Source: Pectinophora gossypiella
Taxonomy: Eukaryota; Arthropoda; Insecta; Lepidoptera; Gelechiidae
Direction of reading: 5' to 3'
Assembly (NCBI RefSeq): GCF_024362695.1
Contig: NW_026063279.1
Location: 62,001 to 126,000 of the forward strand
DNA length: 64,000 nucleotides
Below are positions 43,139 to 54,542 of the stretch, one piece after another. Within the stretch, counting starts at the first letter, position 1. Each line of letters starts with the position of its first letter. The notes beneath the pieces are model-generated. The model ran no database searches and was not told the DNA's origin. It saw nothing but the letters and a program-made list of their open reading frames with translations. Both the position numbers and the translations under genes were made by a program.

Positions 43139-44981
43139 ATGTCTGATCCAAAACCAAAGCGTAAAGGACGAGTGCGTGAACGTTCGCCGGAACCAGGGCT
43201 ACAACAACAACTTCAGGCGATTTTATCCCGTCTGAATGCGTTGGAAGACACTCGTTCCTTGCAGCAAGCTGACCCGTCTACTGCGATCGACGGCAGAGCC
43301 GTCGAGGTGCCAGCCATCATGATGCCGGACGGTTCTAACGTGCAAGGCCCGTCATCGCCACCTAGTCTGCCGCATTCCGTCGCGACTGCTACGCCGACCG
43401 AACGTAACTGTGTGTTGGAGGTAACGGATAAAATTGCTAACGCAATTAACGCCATTACTCAGGTAAGGTCGACTAGCTTTTACATTTCTAGTTTTGACCC
43501 ATCTTTGCATAATTTTGATATGTGGTGTGATGAAGTGGATCACCGTGCGTATTTTGAACGGGTGGGATGACCGCGAGTGCTTAGCGCGTATCGGGAATTG
43601 TCTCAAAGGTGACGCACGAGTGTGGCTCAACGAATGGGTCACAAATGACAGGAGTTGGTATAATTTCAAAACCCAGTTTAGAGCATTGTGTCCGCAACGA
43701 ATAGATATCGCAAACATATTATTCGACGTTATGAAAACAAATTCGGACAACTACCCCACCTATGCAGAATACGCGCGACGATCGCTATTACGACTTCGAA
43801 TTGTTACTGGGTTGAGCGAGGAGTTAATTTCTGCAATTGTCATACGCGGGATCACTGACCCTCAAATACGAGCAGCTGCAACAAATGCAAATTTGTTGCC
43901 CGAGAATTTAGTCAGTTTCCTGTCTATTTATGTGAAGCCTGCACAATTTAGTAACAAATCCCAGTTTAGTGGAAATCGCAATTTAGATACACGTGGTGGT
44001 ACTAACATGTCACGCAAACGCGAACGTGTCGACACCAAAACAAAATGTTTCAATTGCGGTAACATAGGTCACAAACATTATCAGTGTTCGAAGCGAGTGC
44101 GTTCAGATACTTCTGTTCCGAATGTTTCTTCCCCTACCCCCAGTACGTCAAATAATGCAAATGATAAACAAGTGCTCTGTACATACTGCAAGAAGTTAAG
44201 TCATAAAGTAGATGACTGTTTCGCCAAGCAGCGCGCGGCCTCCCGTGCACGTGGTACTCCTAATGTCAATTTCTGCCGCGAAATCGAAGGCGATTATAAG
44301 AAGAACGATATCACAACAGGCGTGATTCAGGGCATACCGGTTGATATATTAATCGACAGTGGTTCTACAATCTCTCTAATCTCGGAATCTGTAGTCGATC
44401 ATTTCCAGTGTAATAAGATACCCTCATATCGTGCTCTTCGTGGTATCGGGAGTGAAGATGTGGAATCAACATCCTATACAACTTTAACAGTTGAATTCCC
44501 CGAAATAACTCTAGAAGTTGACTTCTATGTGGTACCTAGCCGCTGTATGAATACACCCGTGATTGCAGGTACGGACGTTTTGAATAGGGACGGCGTTACT
44601 TACGTACGTACGAGGGGCGAACAGCGGTTAACTCGCGTTGATAGAGTATTCGTTCTTGAATCGAGCGCGCACGTTCCTATCAATACTAGTTTAGATGGTG
44701 CCGACAAGGAACGTCTACTGGACATTATAGACCAGTTTTCTGAAAACCTCATTACGGGCACAGCTAATACCACCGTGAAAACCGGAACAATGCGCATTCA
44801 ATTGAAGAACGATGCTCCTGTCGTCTATAGGCCTTATAAGATGTCTCATAGCGAGAAACTACGCGTACGTGAGATAGTCAATGATTTGAAAGAAAAAAAT
44901 ATAATTCGCGAGTCACAATCTGAGTTTTCGAGTCCCATACTCCTCGTTAAGAAGCGTGACGGAAGCGACCGGATGTGCGTG
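43139..44981 (+). pseudogene. Gypsy Gag, protease and start of RT
   Basis: ATG at 43139 opens a Gag head of about 140 residues with a predicted coil (LQQQLQAILSRLNALED). A one-base shift near 43555 moves to the frame of the capsid core (GDARVWLNEWVTND, YAEYARRSLLRL). Two zinc knuckles follow (CFNCGNIGHKHYQC, CTYCKKLSHKVDDC), then a protease with LIDSGSTISL near 44350. The RT start, PYKMSHSEKLRVREI and SPILLVKKRDGSDRM, is cut by the Jockey insertion at 44982. Confidence 0.85.
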
Positions 44982-45738
44982 TCACTCTGCGTCGAGCGGC
45001 CGTCCCGAACGGTCGTTTGTTCAGAGGTCCCGAGCTGCGCCCCGCAGCTCCCCACGCTGCGCCCCGCAGCCCCCCGCCGCGCGCCCCGCGCCCCGTGCCG
45101 CCATTGTCTGCCGGCTACCTGCTGGCGTGACCCTGCCGCCATTCATTGAGTCAACAATAGTTCTTCTCAGAACTTGCTGGCTTATCTAAGTTTCAAGGAT
45201 AAAATAACGACTGTTATTTTACAGTTGCATCGATTTTAATTTTAAAACCACAGTTTCGTGGTCCTCAGTGGATACCTTGCGGTGTTAACTAAGCTGAGTG
45301 GGACGTGGCCCTGGGGCGTCCGCTTGCCTCACTTTGAGGCAGGCATATTACCCGGACGGGGCTAGAACCACCGGCCTTGGGGTCTACCCTAGTCGACTCT
45401 AGCTGTCACCCGGGGTAGAGTGACCAATCTCTACCCCTTATTCTTTTCTCTTCGTGTTTCGGGGTGTAAAAACCCTCCGCACTTAGAGCATAGGAACCCT
45501 CTTGCACAATAAGATCGGCAAAGGGATACCAGCTTAGGGCACACCATAAGCACACATCTTCTTTGTTAACCCCAAGCAAAGAGGCAAAACTCACTCTTAC
45601 ACACCCTCGAGCAATCCCACTCGAGTTGCGAAAGTTAGCGAGCGATCGCCTCAGAGTTTCTTGCGCCGCTTATTCTCTGAGGAACGCTTTTGCGAAGCGG
45701 TAGTAATTATTATATAGCAGATTGGCCGTCCCTTAAAA
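44982..45738 (+). other. Jockey 5' untranslated region
   Basis: About 750 bases, GC-rich at the start (CGCCCCGCAGC repeats near 45040-45080), with no supported gene. Jockey-type elements carry an internal RNA polymerase II promoter here, but I can point to no specific motif. Confidence 0.6.
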
Positions 45739-47190
45739 ATGGCCGACAGCTCCGAGCTGTGGGCCGAAATAGGTAAAATCATTTTGACGCATATCCTAGC
45801 GGATAAAAGCAGCGCGCTTTACGCTGAGATATGCCGCTTAGTACCGCAAGTTGCGGCGTTAACCTTGCCTTCCGCGCCCCGCGTCGATAGTGCTCGTGCC
45901 GACCGCGCGTCGTCACCTTGTCTCCCCGCAACCCCCGGCCCCGCCGCCTCTCTCGCGTCGCTTCCCGGCACTGCCCGGCCTATTGCGTCTACCCACCCCG
46001 CCGCGTCTCTTGCATTGTCCCAATCGCGCGCGTCTTCCCCTTCCCCTGCTACCCTCCTCGCCGGTGACGATGAGGAATCGTGCGATGTTCTTATGGACGT
46101 TGCCGAGTCCGATTCGTCGTCGGAGTGTGTGGAGTCGTCCTCTTCGGAGGACATATTCACGCTCGTGGAGGGCCGTAAGGGAAAACGAGCCCGCCGTCAC
46201 CGCGAATCTGAGCCTGCTAAGGTCCAGAAGATGTCCTCGGGAACGTCGATTCCCTCTTCCATCCCCGAGGCCCGTAAGGCCCCTTCCAGCCCTTCTAAGG
46301 CTCTCAATTGTAAAAGTGCCATCAGCGGCACTCAAGTACAAAAAGGTCCCACCCCTCCGCCCTTGTATATGAGGGACAAAAATAGGTGGAACGAAGTCTC
46401 CCTTCGGGCGAAAGAGGAGAACATCGTAATCACCAGCGCCCGCACGACCCAAGATGGGATCAAAATTCAAGTCCCGTCATCTTCTGAGCATAGAAAGCTC
46501 ACTACAATTCTGAAAGGTAGAGGAATACAATTCCATACCTACGCCCTCCCGGAGGAACGTATCCTCCGTATCATCATAAAGGGAATCCCTAAGGAGTGGG
46601 AAACCACTCTAGTTAAGGAGGACCTTGTTAACAACGGTTTTCCCGTGCTTGAGGTGCACCGTATGCATCGCGGTCGTGGCCAGGTCCCGTATGACATGGT
46701 CACAGTCATATTAGAAAGGACGGATGAGGGCAAGAAGATCTTCAACCTGAAGACTTGTTGCGGTCTATCTGGCCTTAAAGTGGAAACTCCCCATAAGGGA
46801 GGCCCCCCAACGCAGTGTCATAGATGCCAACTTTACGGGCATTCTAGTAGGCATTGCCATGCCAAGCCTAGGTGCGTAAAGTGCCTAGGGGATCACGCTA
46901 CCTCGGATTGCCTTAGAGGCAAAAACGAGGTAGAACCCCCTAGCTGTGTGCTGTGTGGTCAGCAAGGTCATCCTGCGAACTATCGCGGATGCACCAAGGC
47001 TCCACGCACCCACCACAAGGTAGCCCAACGAAGGGCAGCCCGCGCTGCAGCTTCCCAACCCGGTCCCACTAAAGCCCATATGGCCCCTTCCTCGCACTCT
47101 ACTCGCGATTTCCCGGCTCTGCCACTCACGCAGACCAAACTCGCGCTGCAGCGTCCATACGCATGGACTCGTCCCCCGGCTATCGTCTGA
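45739..47190 (+). CDS. Jockey ORF1 Gag-like protein, intact, 483 residues
   Basis: The ATG at 45739 opens a short helical head (SSELWAEIGKIILTHILAD), then a Ser/Pro-rich region with an acidic block (about residues 105-150) and a basic block. A PRE-type domain follows (residues 205-345; LRIIIKGIPKEWETT). Three CCHC-type knuckles are at about 358-425: CHRCQLYGHSSRHC, CVKCLGDHATSDC and CVLCGQQGHPANYRGC. This order is that of Jockey-clade Gags, which bind RNA and move the particle to the nucleus. The C-terminus is Ala/Pro-rich. No stop or shift is visible. Confidence 0.92.
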   Translation: MADSSELWAEIGKIILTHILADKSSALYAEICRLVPQVAALTLPSAPRVDSARADRASSPCLPATPGPAASLASLPGTARPIASTHPAASLALSQSRASSPSPATLLAGDDEESCDVLMDVAESDSSSECVESSSSEDIFTLVEGRKGKRARRHRESEPAKVQKMSSGTSIPSSIPEARKAPSSPSKALNCKSAISGTQVQKGPTPPPLYMRDKNRWNEVSLRAKEENIVITSARTTQDGIKIQVPSSSEHRKLTTILKGRGIQFHTYALPEERILRIIIKGIPKEWETTLVKEDLVNNGFPVLEVHRMHRGRGQVPYDMVTVILERTDEGKKIFNLKTCCGLSGLKVETPHKGGPPTQCHRCQLYGHSSRHCHAKPRCVKCLGDHATSDCLRGKNEVEPPSCVLCGQQGHPANYRGCTKAPRTHHKVAQRRAARAAASQPGPTKAHMAPSSHSTRDFPALPLTQTKLALQRPYAWTRPPAIV

Positions 47191-47392
47191 CCCACAAATC
47201 CGCCCCGCGCCCAATCTAGTAGCAATTTAGGTATTCCTGCAGCCCCTCTCGCGCCTCGTCCGGTTCCTGCGATGGCCCCTCAGGCCTCTGCATTTCCTGT
47301 CAATCAGTTTAGGGAATTTAGTATTCTCTTTAAGTCGGCCCTTAGTCAACTTGACAGTTTATTGGACTCCCTGTCCCAATTTAAACCTAATA

Positions 47393-50304
47393 ATGGATTG
47401 TACGAATAAAAGTAGAGTCAAACCGCGTTCCCTTACAATAGGTTTTTTCAATGCTGATGGCATCTTAGGTCAACGTGCAGAGATTCACGAGTTTGTAAAA
47501 CATCATCAGGTAGATATTTTTTTAGTGCAGGAATCTTTCCTCAAACCCTCTAACCGCGACCCCAAGATGGCAAATTATAATCTAGTGCGAAACGACAGGA
47601 TCTGTGCGCCCAAAGGGGGCACTCTCATTTATTATAGAAAGTCACTTCACTGTATCCCTATAGACCCACCTGACCTCACTGACATTGAGGCTTCGATCTG
47701 TCGAGTAGGCATGACAGGACATCAGCCGATCACATTAGTGTCGGCTTATCTATCTCCTAATAACTCCAAGAGGTTACTTAGAAGTGACCTCGAAGCCCTC
47801 TTTAATCTCAGTAATTCAGTCATAATTGCAGGTGATCTTAACGCTAAACATCTTTCTTGGAGTTGCTTAACAACAAACACAAGAGGCAGGGTATTAGAAA
47901 CTCTAGCCGAGCCCCTCTATTATGATATAATAACACCATTGCAGCCCACTAGATATCCCCCTGACTTGAACCACAGACCAGAAATACTCGACATGGCGCT
48001 TCTAAAGAACATAAACTTACTTTTATGTTCTATAGAAGTACTACACGAGTTACGATCCGACCACCGACCTGTTATATTAAAACTAGGCTCCCGTTTAGAC
48101 GCCCCTGATAATCCAGCACCCCCTAAGACAGTGCTGGACTGGGAGAAGGTGGCCGAAGGCCTCCAGTCTTCCAGTTCAGTGTACTTAGATAGTATCCCAG
48201 TAGAAATAACCTCCATAGAGGAGGCCTCCACAGCTATTAACTCCCTCACGGATCACGTGAGGTCGGTTTTGAACGAAAGTTCAAAACAGGTTCCGGAGAT
48301 GGAAGACCATCGCTGGAAACTGCCTACCGACATCCGTGATCTGCTAACGGAGAAAAACGCAGCCACCCGCGCATATGATTCCAATCGCACCGAGGAATGT
48401 CGCCGTCATTTGCGTCTCTTGCAGCATACTGTAAGAAAACGTATTAATGACATGCGACAGAATCGGTGGGACAATCTTTTGAGCGGCATTGAGCCCCACC
48501 ACCAGGCCATCTGGCAGCTGTCTAGGTCTCTTCAAAAGGATACGGTTGTTCCTACTCCCCCTCTCAATAGGCCTAGCCAACCCCCCGCTTTCGACGATGA
48601 CGAAAAAGCCGAATGCCTTGCCGACAGTCTCGAAGCCCAATGCTCGCCCAGCACTCTCCCTATCGATCGTAGGCACCTCTCGACGGTGAACTCTGAAGTT
48701 CAGCGTAGGGCTTCAGTACCTCCCACCGATCCTCCTCTTCCACAGGTAACTGAGGAAGAGGTACTAGGTATTATCAAAAGATTTCATACCCGAAAAGCCC
48801 CTGGCTCAGACGGTATCACGAATCGTGTCCTTAAAAACTTCGGTGCTCCCCTCATCTGCTTACTAACGGCAATATTCAACGTCGCCTTGAGCAACTGCGT
48901 CTTTCCACAGCAGTGGAAAGAAGCAATTGTAATTGGTATACCAAAGTCTGGGAAACCTAAAAACGAACCTTCGAGTTACCGCCCCATAAGTCTCCTCAAT
49001 TCCATGGGGAAGGTTTATGAGCGGCTCATATTTGCTAGATTACGGGACTACGCCGAATCCAATAGTCTTATTCCACCAGAGCAGTTTGGTTTTAGAACCA
49101 AACACTCCTGCGTTCAACAAGTGCACCGTATTGTTGAACATATCTCTAGTAGATTAAACTTAAAAAAACCTGTCGCTACGGGAGCGCACTTTTTCGATGT
49201 GGCGAAAGCGTTCGACAAAGTCTGGCACAACGGCTTGATTTACAAGCTTTATTCACTGGGAGTGCCAGACCGTCTCGTGCACATCATACGAGACTTCCTC
49301 TCAAATCGAACCTTTCGCTACCGCGTGAAGGGGACGCTCTCGTCACCGCACCCGATACATGCCGGAGTCCCACAAGGCTCCGTCCTCTCCCCTTTACTAT
49401 TTTCATTATATACTAGTGACATTCCCAAATCTCCTAATACCGAATTAGCTTTATTTGCGGATGATACAGCCTCTATTCTTCGTGCCGTGGTCGAGTTATG
49501 ATGACCGGAATCCTCCAACGCGCGGCCAATGCCTTGGGCAAGTGGTTTCGCAAATGGAGGATCGAGGTAAACCCGGAGAAAAGTGCAGAGGTGTACTTTT
49601 CAAAGGGCTACTATAACACGCCACGGTCACGCCGTCAACTTAAAGTCATTACGATGTTTGGCAAGCCGATCCCTTGGGAGGAGCAAGTCAAATATCTCGG
49701 CGTAGTCTTAGATAGACGTCTTACTTTCAAGGCCCATATCAAACGAGTGCGCGATCGCGCCGCGTTTGTAATGGGCCGTCTTCATTGTCTCCTTAACAAG
49801 CGAAGTAAATTGTCCCTTAGGAATAAGGTGAAAATCTACACGACTTGCATCCGTCCGATCATGACCTATGCAGGGGTAGTTTTCGCTCATGCGAGTCCCT
49901 CTCAAATCCACCGTCTACAGGTAATACAAAATCGTTTCATGCGGAAAGCCACGGGAGCTCCGTGGTTCCTTCGCAATGAAAATCTGCACATTGACCTAGG
50001 TCTGCCAACCATTGCCCAATGGCTCAAATTAGCTTCCAAACGTTTTTTCGATTCTGCTCCGCACCACCCAAATCCCCTGGTAATTGCGGCTTCCGAGTAC
50101 ATTCCGCTTAGGGACGGTACTGAAAAGTATCGGCGCCCGAATGACGTAATATACGATCCCGACGACCCGATTACTCTAGCCATAGAGGCAGCCAATCAGC
50201 TCGCGACACCAAACACTTCAGGACCCCGATACCGACCCCGCCGGCGTGGTCGACGATTTCCCTCATTCAGCGCTTATCGCTATCGACCCACTAGGGTCGA
50301 TTAA
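47393..50304 (+). pseudogene. Jockey ORF2, endonuclease and RT, one frameshift
   Basis: Translation is likely from ATG 47393. Endonuclease motifs: IGFFNADGIL, IFLVQESFL, IIAGDLNAKH, RSDHRPVIL. RT motifs: APGSDGITNRV, YRPISLLNSMGKVYE, QFGFRTKHSC, FDVAKAFDKVWH, HAGVPQGSVLSPLLFSLYTSD, and the active site LFADDTASI near 49455. At 49498-49501 the frame stops at TGA inside ATGATGACC and continues in the -1 frame with LGKWFRKWRIEVNPEKS and QVKYLGVVLDRRLTFKAHI to 50304. The single shift could be a true lesion or a base-call error. Confidence 0.93.
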
Positions 50305-50494
50305 TTCTTTCAAATATTTTTCCTCTCAGACGACGCCCTGAGCCGAGGTTCGCGCCCAACTGGGCACCCTCAGGCCTGTTGTCTTAAACGTTGTACCGGG
50401 TGAGAGCCTTCAGCGCTCCCCATTTGTCCGGCCAAGTAGTTAATGCCATCTGCGGCAAATCTACAATAAGTCACGTCAAAAAAAAAAAAAAAAA
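50305..50494 (+). other. Jockey 3' UTR and poly-A tail
   Basis: About 170 bases of noncoding sequence are followed by 17 A (50478-50494) and the second copy of the target duplication. Confidence 0.85.
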
Positions 50495-50505
50495 GGATGT
50501 GCGTG

Positions 50506-52874
50506 GATTACCGGGCCCTTAATGCGAACACTTACAAAGATCGCTACCCGTTGCCATTGATCGATGATCATATAGATCGTCTAGGAAAAAGCGTCTACTT
50601 CACGAGTCTTGATATGGCAACGGGGTTTCATCAGATCCCCATGGACCCGGAATCTGTACACATGACGGCCTTCGTGACGCCTGAAGGGCATTTTGAATAT
50701 CTCAAGATGCCCTACGGCTTGTCAAATGCGCCGGTGGTGTATCAAAAGATAATCGCAAACACTTTAAGTTCTTTTATTTCCAAAGGAAAAGTTTATGTTT
50801 ATATTGACGACGTACTTATTCCTAGTATGACGATAGAGGAGGGACTGGAAACTTTACGCGACGTGTTACAAACTTTGACGGACGCAGGCTTCGCAATCAA
50901 TTTAAAAAAGTGCACTTTCCTTGCAAAGGAGATTGAGTATTTAGGCCGAACCATCTGTAACGGTCAGGTTAGCCCGAGCAAGCATAAAGTCGAGGCTTTA
51001 GTTAAAGCTCCGATTCCATCCAATATTAAACAAGTAAGGCAGTTCATGGGCCTAGCGGGGTATTTTAGGCGATACATTCCGGGCTACTCGATCAAGACGG
51101 CTAGCATCAGTAATCTCCTTCGTAAGGGCGTACAATTCAATTGGGGTGAAGAACAGGAAATCGTGCGTCGAGATATAGTAGAACGTTTGTCCACGGAGCC
51201 TACGTTATCGATATTTGACCCGTCCTTGCCAACAGAGGTCCACACGGACGCCTCTTCGTTGGGTTATGGCGCGGTACTTCTCCAGACTCATGAGGATGGG
51301 CACAAGCGACCTGTGGTATATTTCAGTAAGGCAACACATGGCGCCGAACCGCGGTACCACTCCTATGAGCTGGAGACGCTGGCCGTCGTCAGGGCATTGC
51401 AGCATTTTCGCCATTACCTTATCGGTATCCATTTCAAAGTTGTAACAGACTGCAATGCCTTGAAGTTAACCCAACGGAAGAAAGATTTGCTGCCTAGAGT
51501 GGCTCGTTGGTGGGTCTATCAACAGGACTACGATTTTGAGCTTGAATACAGAAAAGGCACGGCTCTGTCCCACGCGGACTATTTGAGCAGAAACCCGGTT
51601 AATGTTTGCCAAGTACGTAGACCCACCAACTGGGCACAAGTGGCACAGGCCGCGGATACAGAAACGAAGGAATTGTTACAAAAGTTAAACGAGGGGCAGC
51701 TTGATCCTAATTGCTACGTTCAACAAAATCATATTTTGTATTACAAGTTACATGTAACGGGAGAGGACTCGCGGTTGTTGTGCTATGTACCAAAGGGGCA
51801 TCGCTTAAGTTTGTTACGGATATTCCACGATGAACACCATCATATTGGATATCTATGGATATCGATAAGACAGTCGAGCTGATACTGAAACACTTTTGGT
51901 TTCCCGGGTTACGCTCGTTTACTAAGAAGTATATCCAACATTGCATTGTTTGCTTGTCGCACAAAAAGGTGCCGCGTCAACCGCCCCAACCGATTACATC
52001 GTGGAATAAACCGAGTATACCCTTTGAAACTGTGCATAGTGACGTGCTTGGACCTCTTCCCGAGTCGGTTATAAATATGTGATATTAATAGTTGACTCAT
52101 TCACCAAATACTGTCTTTTGTACCCTATTTACCGCCAGGACTCGAACGAGTTACGGAGAGTGTTTGAAGCAGCAATTTCATTATTTGGCGCACCTAAATT
52201 ACTAGTCGTTGATCGCGGACGTATGTACGAAAGTACGGCGTTTGTAGAATGGGTCAAAGGTATGGGGAGTGATATATATTTCATTACTCCTGATATGCAC
52301 CAGAGCAACGGGCAAGTGGAGCGCTATTGTAGGACTGTCCTAAACATGATTCGCGTAGAAAGTAATTTTAGACGAGAGCGATGGTCTGACGTTCTATGGA
52401 AATTGCAACTGACCTTAAACATCACCACTCATAAGTCAACAAAATGTTCACCACTAAATCTTTTAATTGGCAGTGAAGCAGTGACGCCCGTTATTCGGCT
52501 CCTGCTGAGAGACGTAGCCCATGAAGGGAGTAGCCCCAACCGAGAGGCTATGCGGGAGATGGCTCGCCAGCGCGCCACCGAGTTGCTGGACATGAACCGC
52601 ACCCGGCAAGACGCTCGCGTGAATGAGAGGCGACGACCTCCTCGAACCTTCGCTGTTGATGACGTCGTTTTTGTGAACAAGGGCAGTCAAGCAACTGGCA
52701 AGCTTGATTCAGGCATGCGCGGCCCTTACATAATTACAAAAGTATTGCCACATGGGCGGTACGATATGAAACTGCTTGCTGGATCTTATGGCAAGACCAC
52801 GCAAGCAGCCGCCGAATTTATGACTCTGTGGCGTGGCGAATGGATTCCTGAGACTTGTAGTTTATTCTTTGAGA
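50506..52874 (+). pseudogene. Gypsy RT, RNase H and integrase after the Jockey insertion
   Basis: RT continues with YRALNANTYKDRYPLP, FTSLDMATGFHQIPM, LKMPYGLSNAPVVY and the active site VYIDDVLIP near 50800. RNase H follows (VHTDASSLGYGAVLLQ, YHSYELETLAVV). A shift near 51850 falls inside the integrase zinc-binding domain (HH on one side, CIVC on the other). A second shift at 52080 precedes VDSFTKY. The catalytic core reads D in HSDVLGP, D in VVDRGRM and E in NGQVERYCR. The gene runs to the ES codon pair at 52870-52876, where a donor-like GTGAGT begins. Confidence 0.9.
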
Positions 52875-53383
52875 GTGAGTATTACTTTTGTTTATGTGTT
52901 GAGCTGGGCTCCACTCTGGTTAGTGTTGAGCTGGGCTCCACTCTTGTTTATGTTTTGAGCTGGGCTCCACTCTTGTTTATGTGTTGAGCTGGGCTCCACT
53001 CTTGTTTATGTGTTGAGCTGGGCTCCACTCTTGTTTATGTGTTGAGCTGGGCTCCACTCTTGTTTATGTGTTGAGCTGGGCTCCACTCTTGTTTATGTGT
53101 TGAGCTGGGCTCCACTCTGGTTATGTGTTGAGCTGGGCTCCACCCTGGTTTTATGTGTTGAGCTGGGCTCCACGCTTATTTAATGTGTTGAGCTGAGCTC
53201 CACTATACTGTTATGTTTTGCATTGAGCTGGGCTCTGCATTCTATAATAGAGTGGTTTAAGATATTTTGGTTGTTTCCGCATAATGTATGTGCAATAGAT
53301 AACTCTCTATTTTGCATACATACGATCACTACATAATACTAGTGCCCAAACTTAACAATGTGTTTTTTCTGACGGAATTACAG
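52875..53383 (+). other. Putative intron in Gypsy pol with minisatellite
   Basis: It begins GTGAGT after GAGA and ends with TTACAG after a T-rich stretch (TGTTTTTTCTGACGG). Removing these 509 bases keeps the pol frame open and adds 46 further codons, ending at TAG 53521-53523. Unspliced, the frame stops at 52985-52987. The body is mostly a 29-bp tandem repeat. Splicing is inferred, not shown. Confidence 0.6.
52901..53253 (+). repeat. 29-bp minisatellite, about 12 copies
   Basis: The unit GAGCTGGGCTCCACTCTTGT plus TTATGTGTT repeats at 52901, 52928, 52957, 52986, 53015, 53044, 53073, 53102, 53130, 53160, 53190 and 53225. The middle copies are nearly identical; the outer ones are diverged. Confidence 0.95.
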
Positions 53384-53523
53384 GTGCAGATGAAAGCTCC
53401 TACGACCTGCACGATGACTCTGACGGTGCGGTGCCAGGGCCATCCTCAGCAGCCGAGTACTTTCAGAGCTTCACGGGCGAGGACGCGCCGTCGTCAGGAG
53501 AGGCCGTGTTAGATGAAGACTAG
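53384..53523 (+). CDS. Acidic C-terminal exon of Gypsy pol (putative)
   Basis: After splicing the frame gives an acidic, Ser-rich tail: ADESSYDLHDDSDG, then PSSAAEYFQSFTGED and a final VLDED. The last codons lie inside the 3' LTR, which starts at 53507. Acidic pol tails ending in the LTR occur in insect Gypsy elements, so I take this as the natural end of the protein and the stretch before it as intron or insertion. Confidence 0.6.
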
Positions 53524-53778
53524 GTCTAGGAGGGAGTAGGCGCCACACGTCACCGACAGCTGTCAATAAAAGAAGCGAGCATGGCGCGCGGCTCACTTTT
53601 GTCGCGGCTACGGAACCGAACGGACGTTCACTGTTTTCATATTGCTTTTTACTAAACTTGTGCTTTAAATCCTATTTTCTAGTTCATTTGTAATTCTTTA
53701 AATTTATTTAAATTATAAGTATTTTTGCCTACGTTTGACCGTTTTTTTTTTAAATAATTATTTTCCAAATCGCTAAAA
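53507..53778 (+). repeat. 3' LTR of second Gypsy element
   Basis: 272-bp partner of 42752-43022, followed by the CAAG duplication and then minus-strand LINE coding sequence. Confidence 0.92.
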
Positions 53779-53866
53779 CAAGTTTATTTTTATTCCGGGT
53801 ATTAACAATGTGCCGATCGCTATTTTTTTCAAATAATCCTATATGTGCGTTACACGGACGTGCAAA

Positions 53867-54542
53867 AGAAATACGTAGCCGCCCCCGCTTTCCTTAAGCT
53901 TAAAATTAACGAAGAGCTACGATGCTTAGAAGAACCTTTCGCGCCTTTACGTTGATATCAAATGGAATGTAGTTTTGCCGCGCTTTCTAACGCCTTTTTA
54001 GCCCAAAACGAATCTGTCAATTCCGCTTTACAAATTCTTATCGATTGGAGCTCAAAAACGGACACACAAGTCACGCCGTCTACCCTTTACGATAAACTTA
54101 AAGAGCTATTTGGTAACGAATCAACCTACAAGAGTGTGTCTCATGACATACTTCAAATATGTGCGGAAAGCGAGCAGAAGTACTGGAACATAGACGCCGG
54201 TCTTTGTTAAAAGGTTTAAAAGGAAAATACCTGCGTGAAGACATGGATAAAATACCCCCATCAAACGAATATATGTTTAACCCACAACTTTTATCTGCAT
54301 ATTTGCATAAAATAGGAGGTATTGATAAATTAGAAAAATCCAAAGTCCAACGATCATATCCCCAAAAAACAACTGGGTCATCAACCTCATCGCAAGACAA
54401 GACATTTTATGCTAAACCCAACCACATAAAACAAAGTCAGAAAAATGAAACGAACAACAGACGACAAAACAATTACTCCACCTCAAGAAAAAAGGGGGGA
54501 GGGCAAGGCAAGGGACGCAAAACGGGAAATACAGACAAATGA
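53867..54542 (+). pseudogene. DIRS Gag, second part
   Basis: The Gag frame left at 42304 resumes here: KKYVAAPAFLKLKINEELRC. A TGA at about 53953 probably replaces a tryptophan codon. Then come SFAALSNAFLAQNESVNSAL and a helical core; a one-base shift near 54185 leads to KRRAEVLEH-like sequence (reads MCGKRAEVLEHRRRSLL) and a basic, Gln/Lys-rich tail (GGGQGKGRKTG) ending at 54542. The length and basic tail suit a DIRS-type nucleocapsid. Confidence 0.72.

Larger units (their letters stand above)
44982..50494 (+). mobile_element. Jockey-clade LINE, full length or nearly so
   Basis: GGATGTGCGTG occurs at 44971-44981 and 50495-50505. A run of 17 A ends the element at 50478-50494. It has a GC-rich 5' region, ORF1 (Gag), ORF2 (endonuclease and RT) and a short 3' UTR. 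The Gypsy RT frame is continuous when the element and one duplication are removed. ORF2 has one frameshift. Confidence 0.95.
42752..53778 (+). mobile_element. Ty3/Gypsy LTR retrotransposon, full length, split by Jockey
   Basis: LTRs of 271 and 272 bp at the two ends differ at three bases and one A, about 1.5 percent. The 4-base duplication CAAG lies at 42748-42751 and 53779-53782; with it the LINE frame is continuous on both sides. Genes: Gag, protease, RT, RNase H, integrase. A 5.5-kb Jockey element sits in RT. Without Jockey the element is 5.5 kb. Frameshifts in gag and integrase break the genes despite the similar LTRs. Confidence 0.93.
42305..53858 (-). mobile_element. 5'-truncated LINE, minus strand, hosting the Gypsy element
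   Basis: The 8 bases CGTGCAAA flank it at 42297-42304 and 53859-53866. The LINE itself is only about 0.5 kb: 42305-42751 plus 53779-53858, separated by the Gypsy element. On the minus strand it codes the C-terminal end of a CR1-like ORF2 (KNSDRHIVNTRNKNKL on the right side; RLHKITKSFKGQCIRFYNKI and KKGYYKVSDYLED on the left side, 42563-42747). A 3' UTR and a TTTGAATT-type repeat tail follow at 42305-42350. Confidence 0.88.

Noticed and set aside
45913..46470. 185-codon minus-strand frame opposite Jockey ORF1
   Set aside because: Arg/Gly-rich shadow of the Ser/Pro-rich ORF1 coding strand.
52901..53253. Minisatellite as an array of protein repeats
   Set aside because: The unit is 29 bp, not a multiple of three, and the pol frame stops at 52985-52987, so it is not coding.
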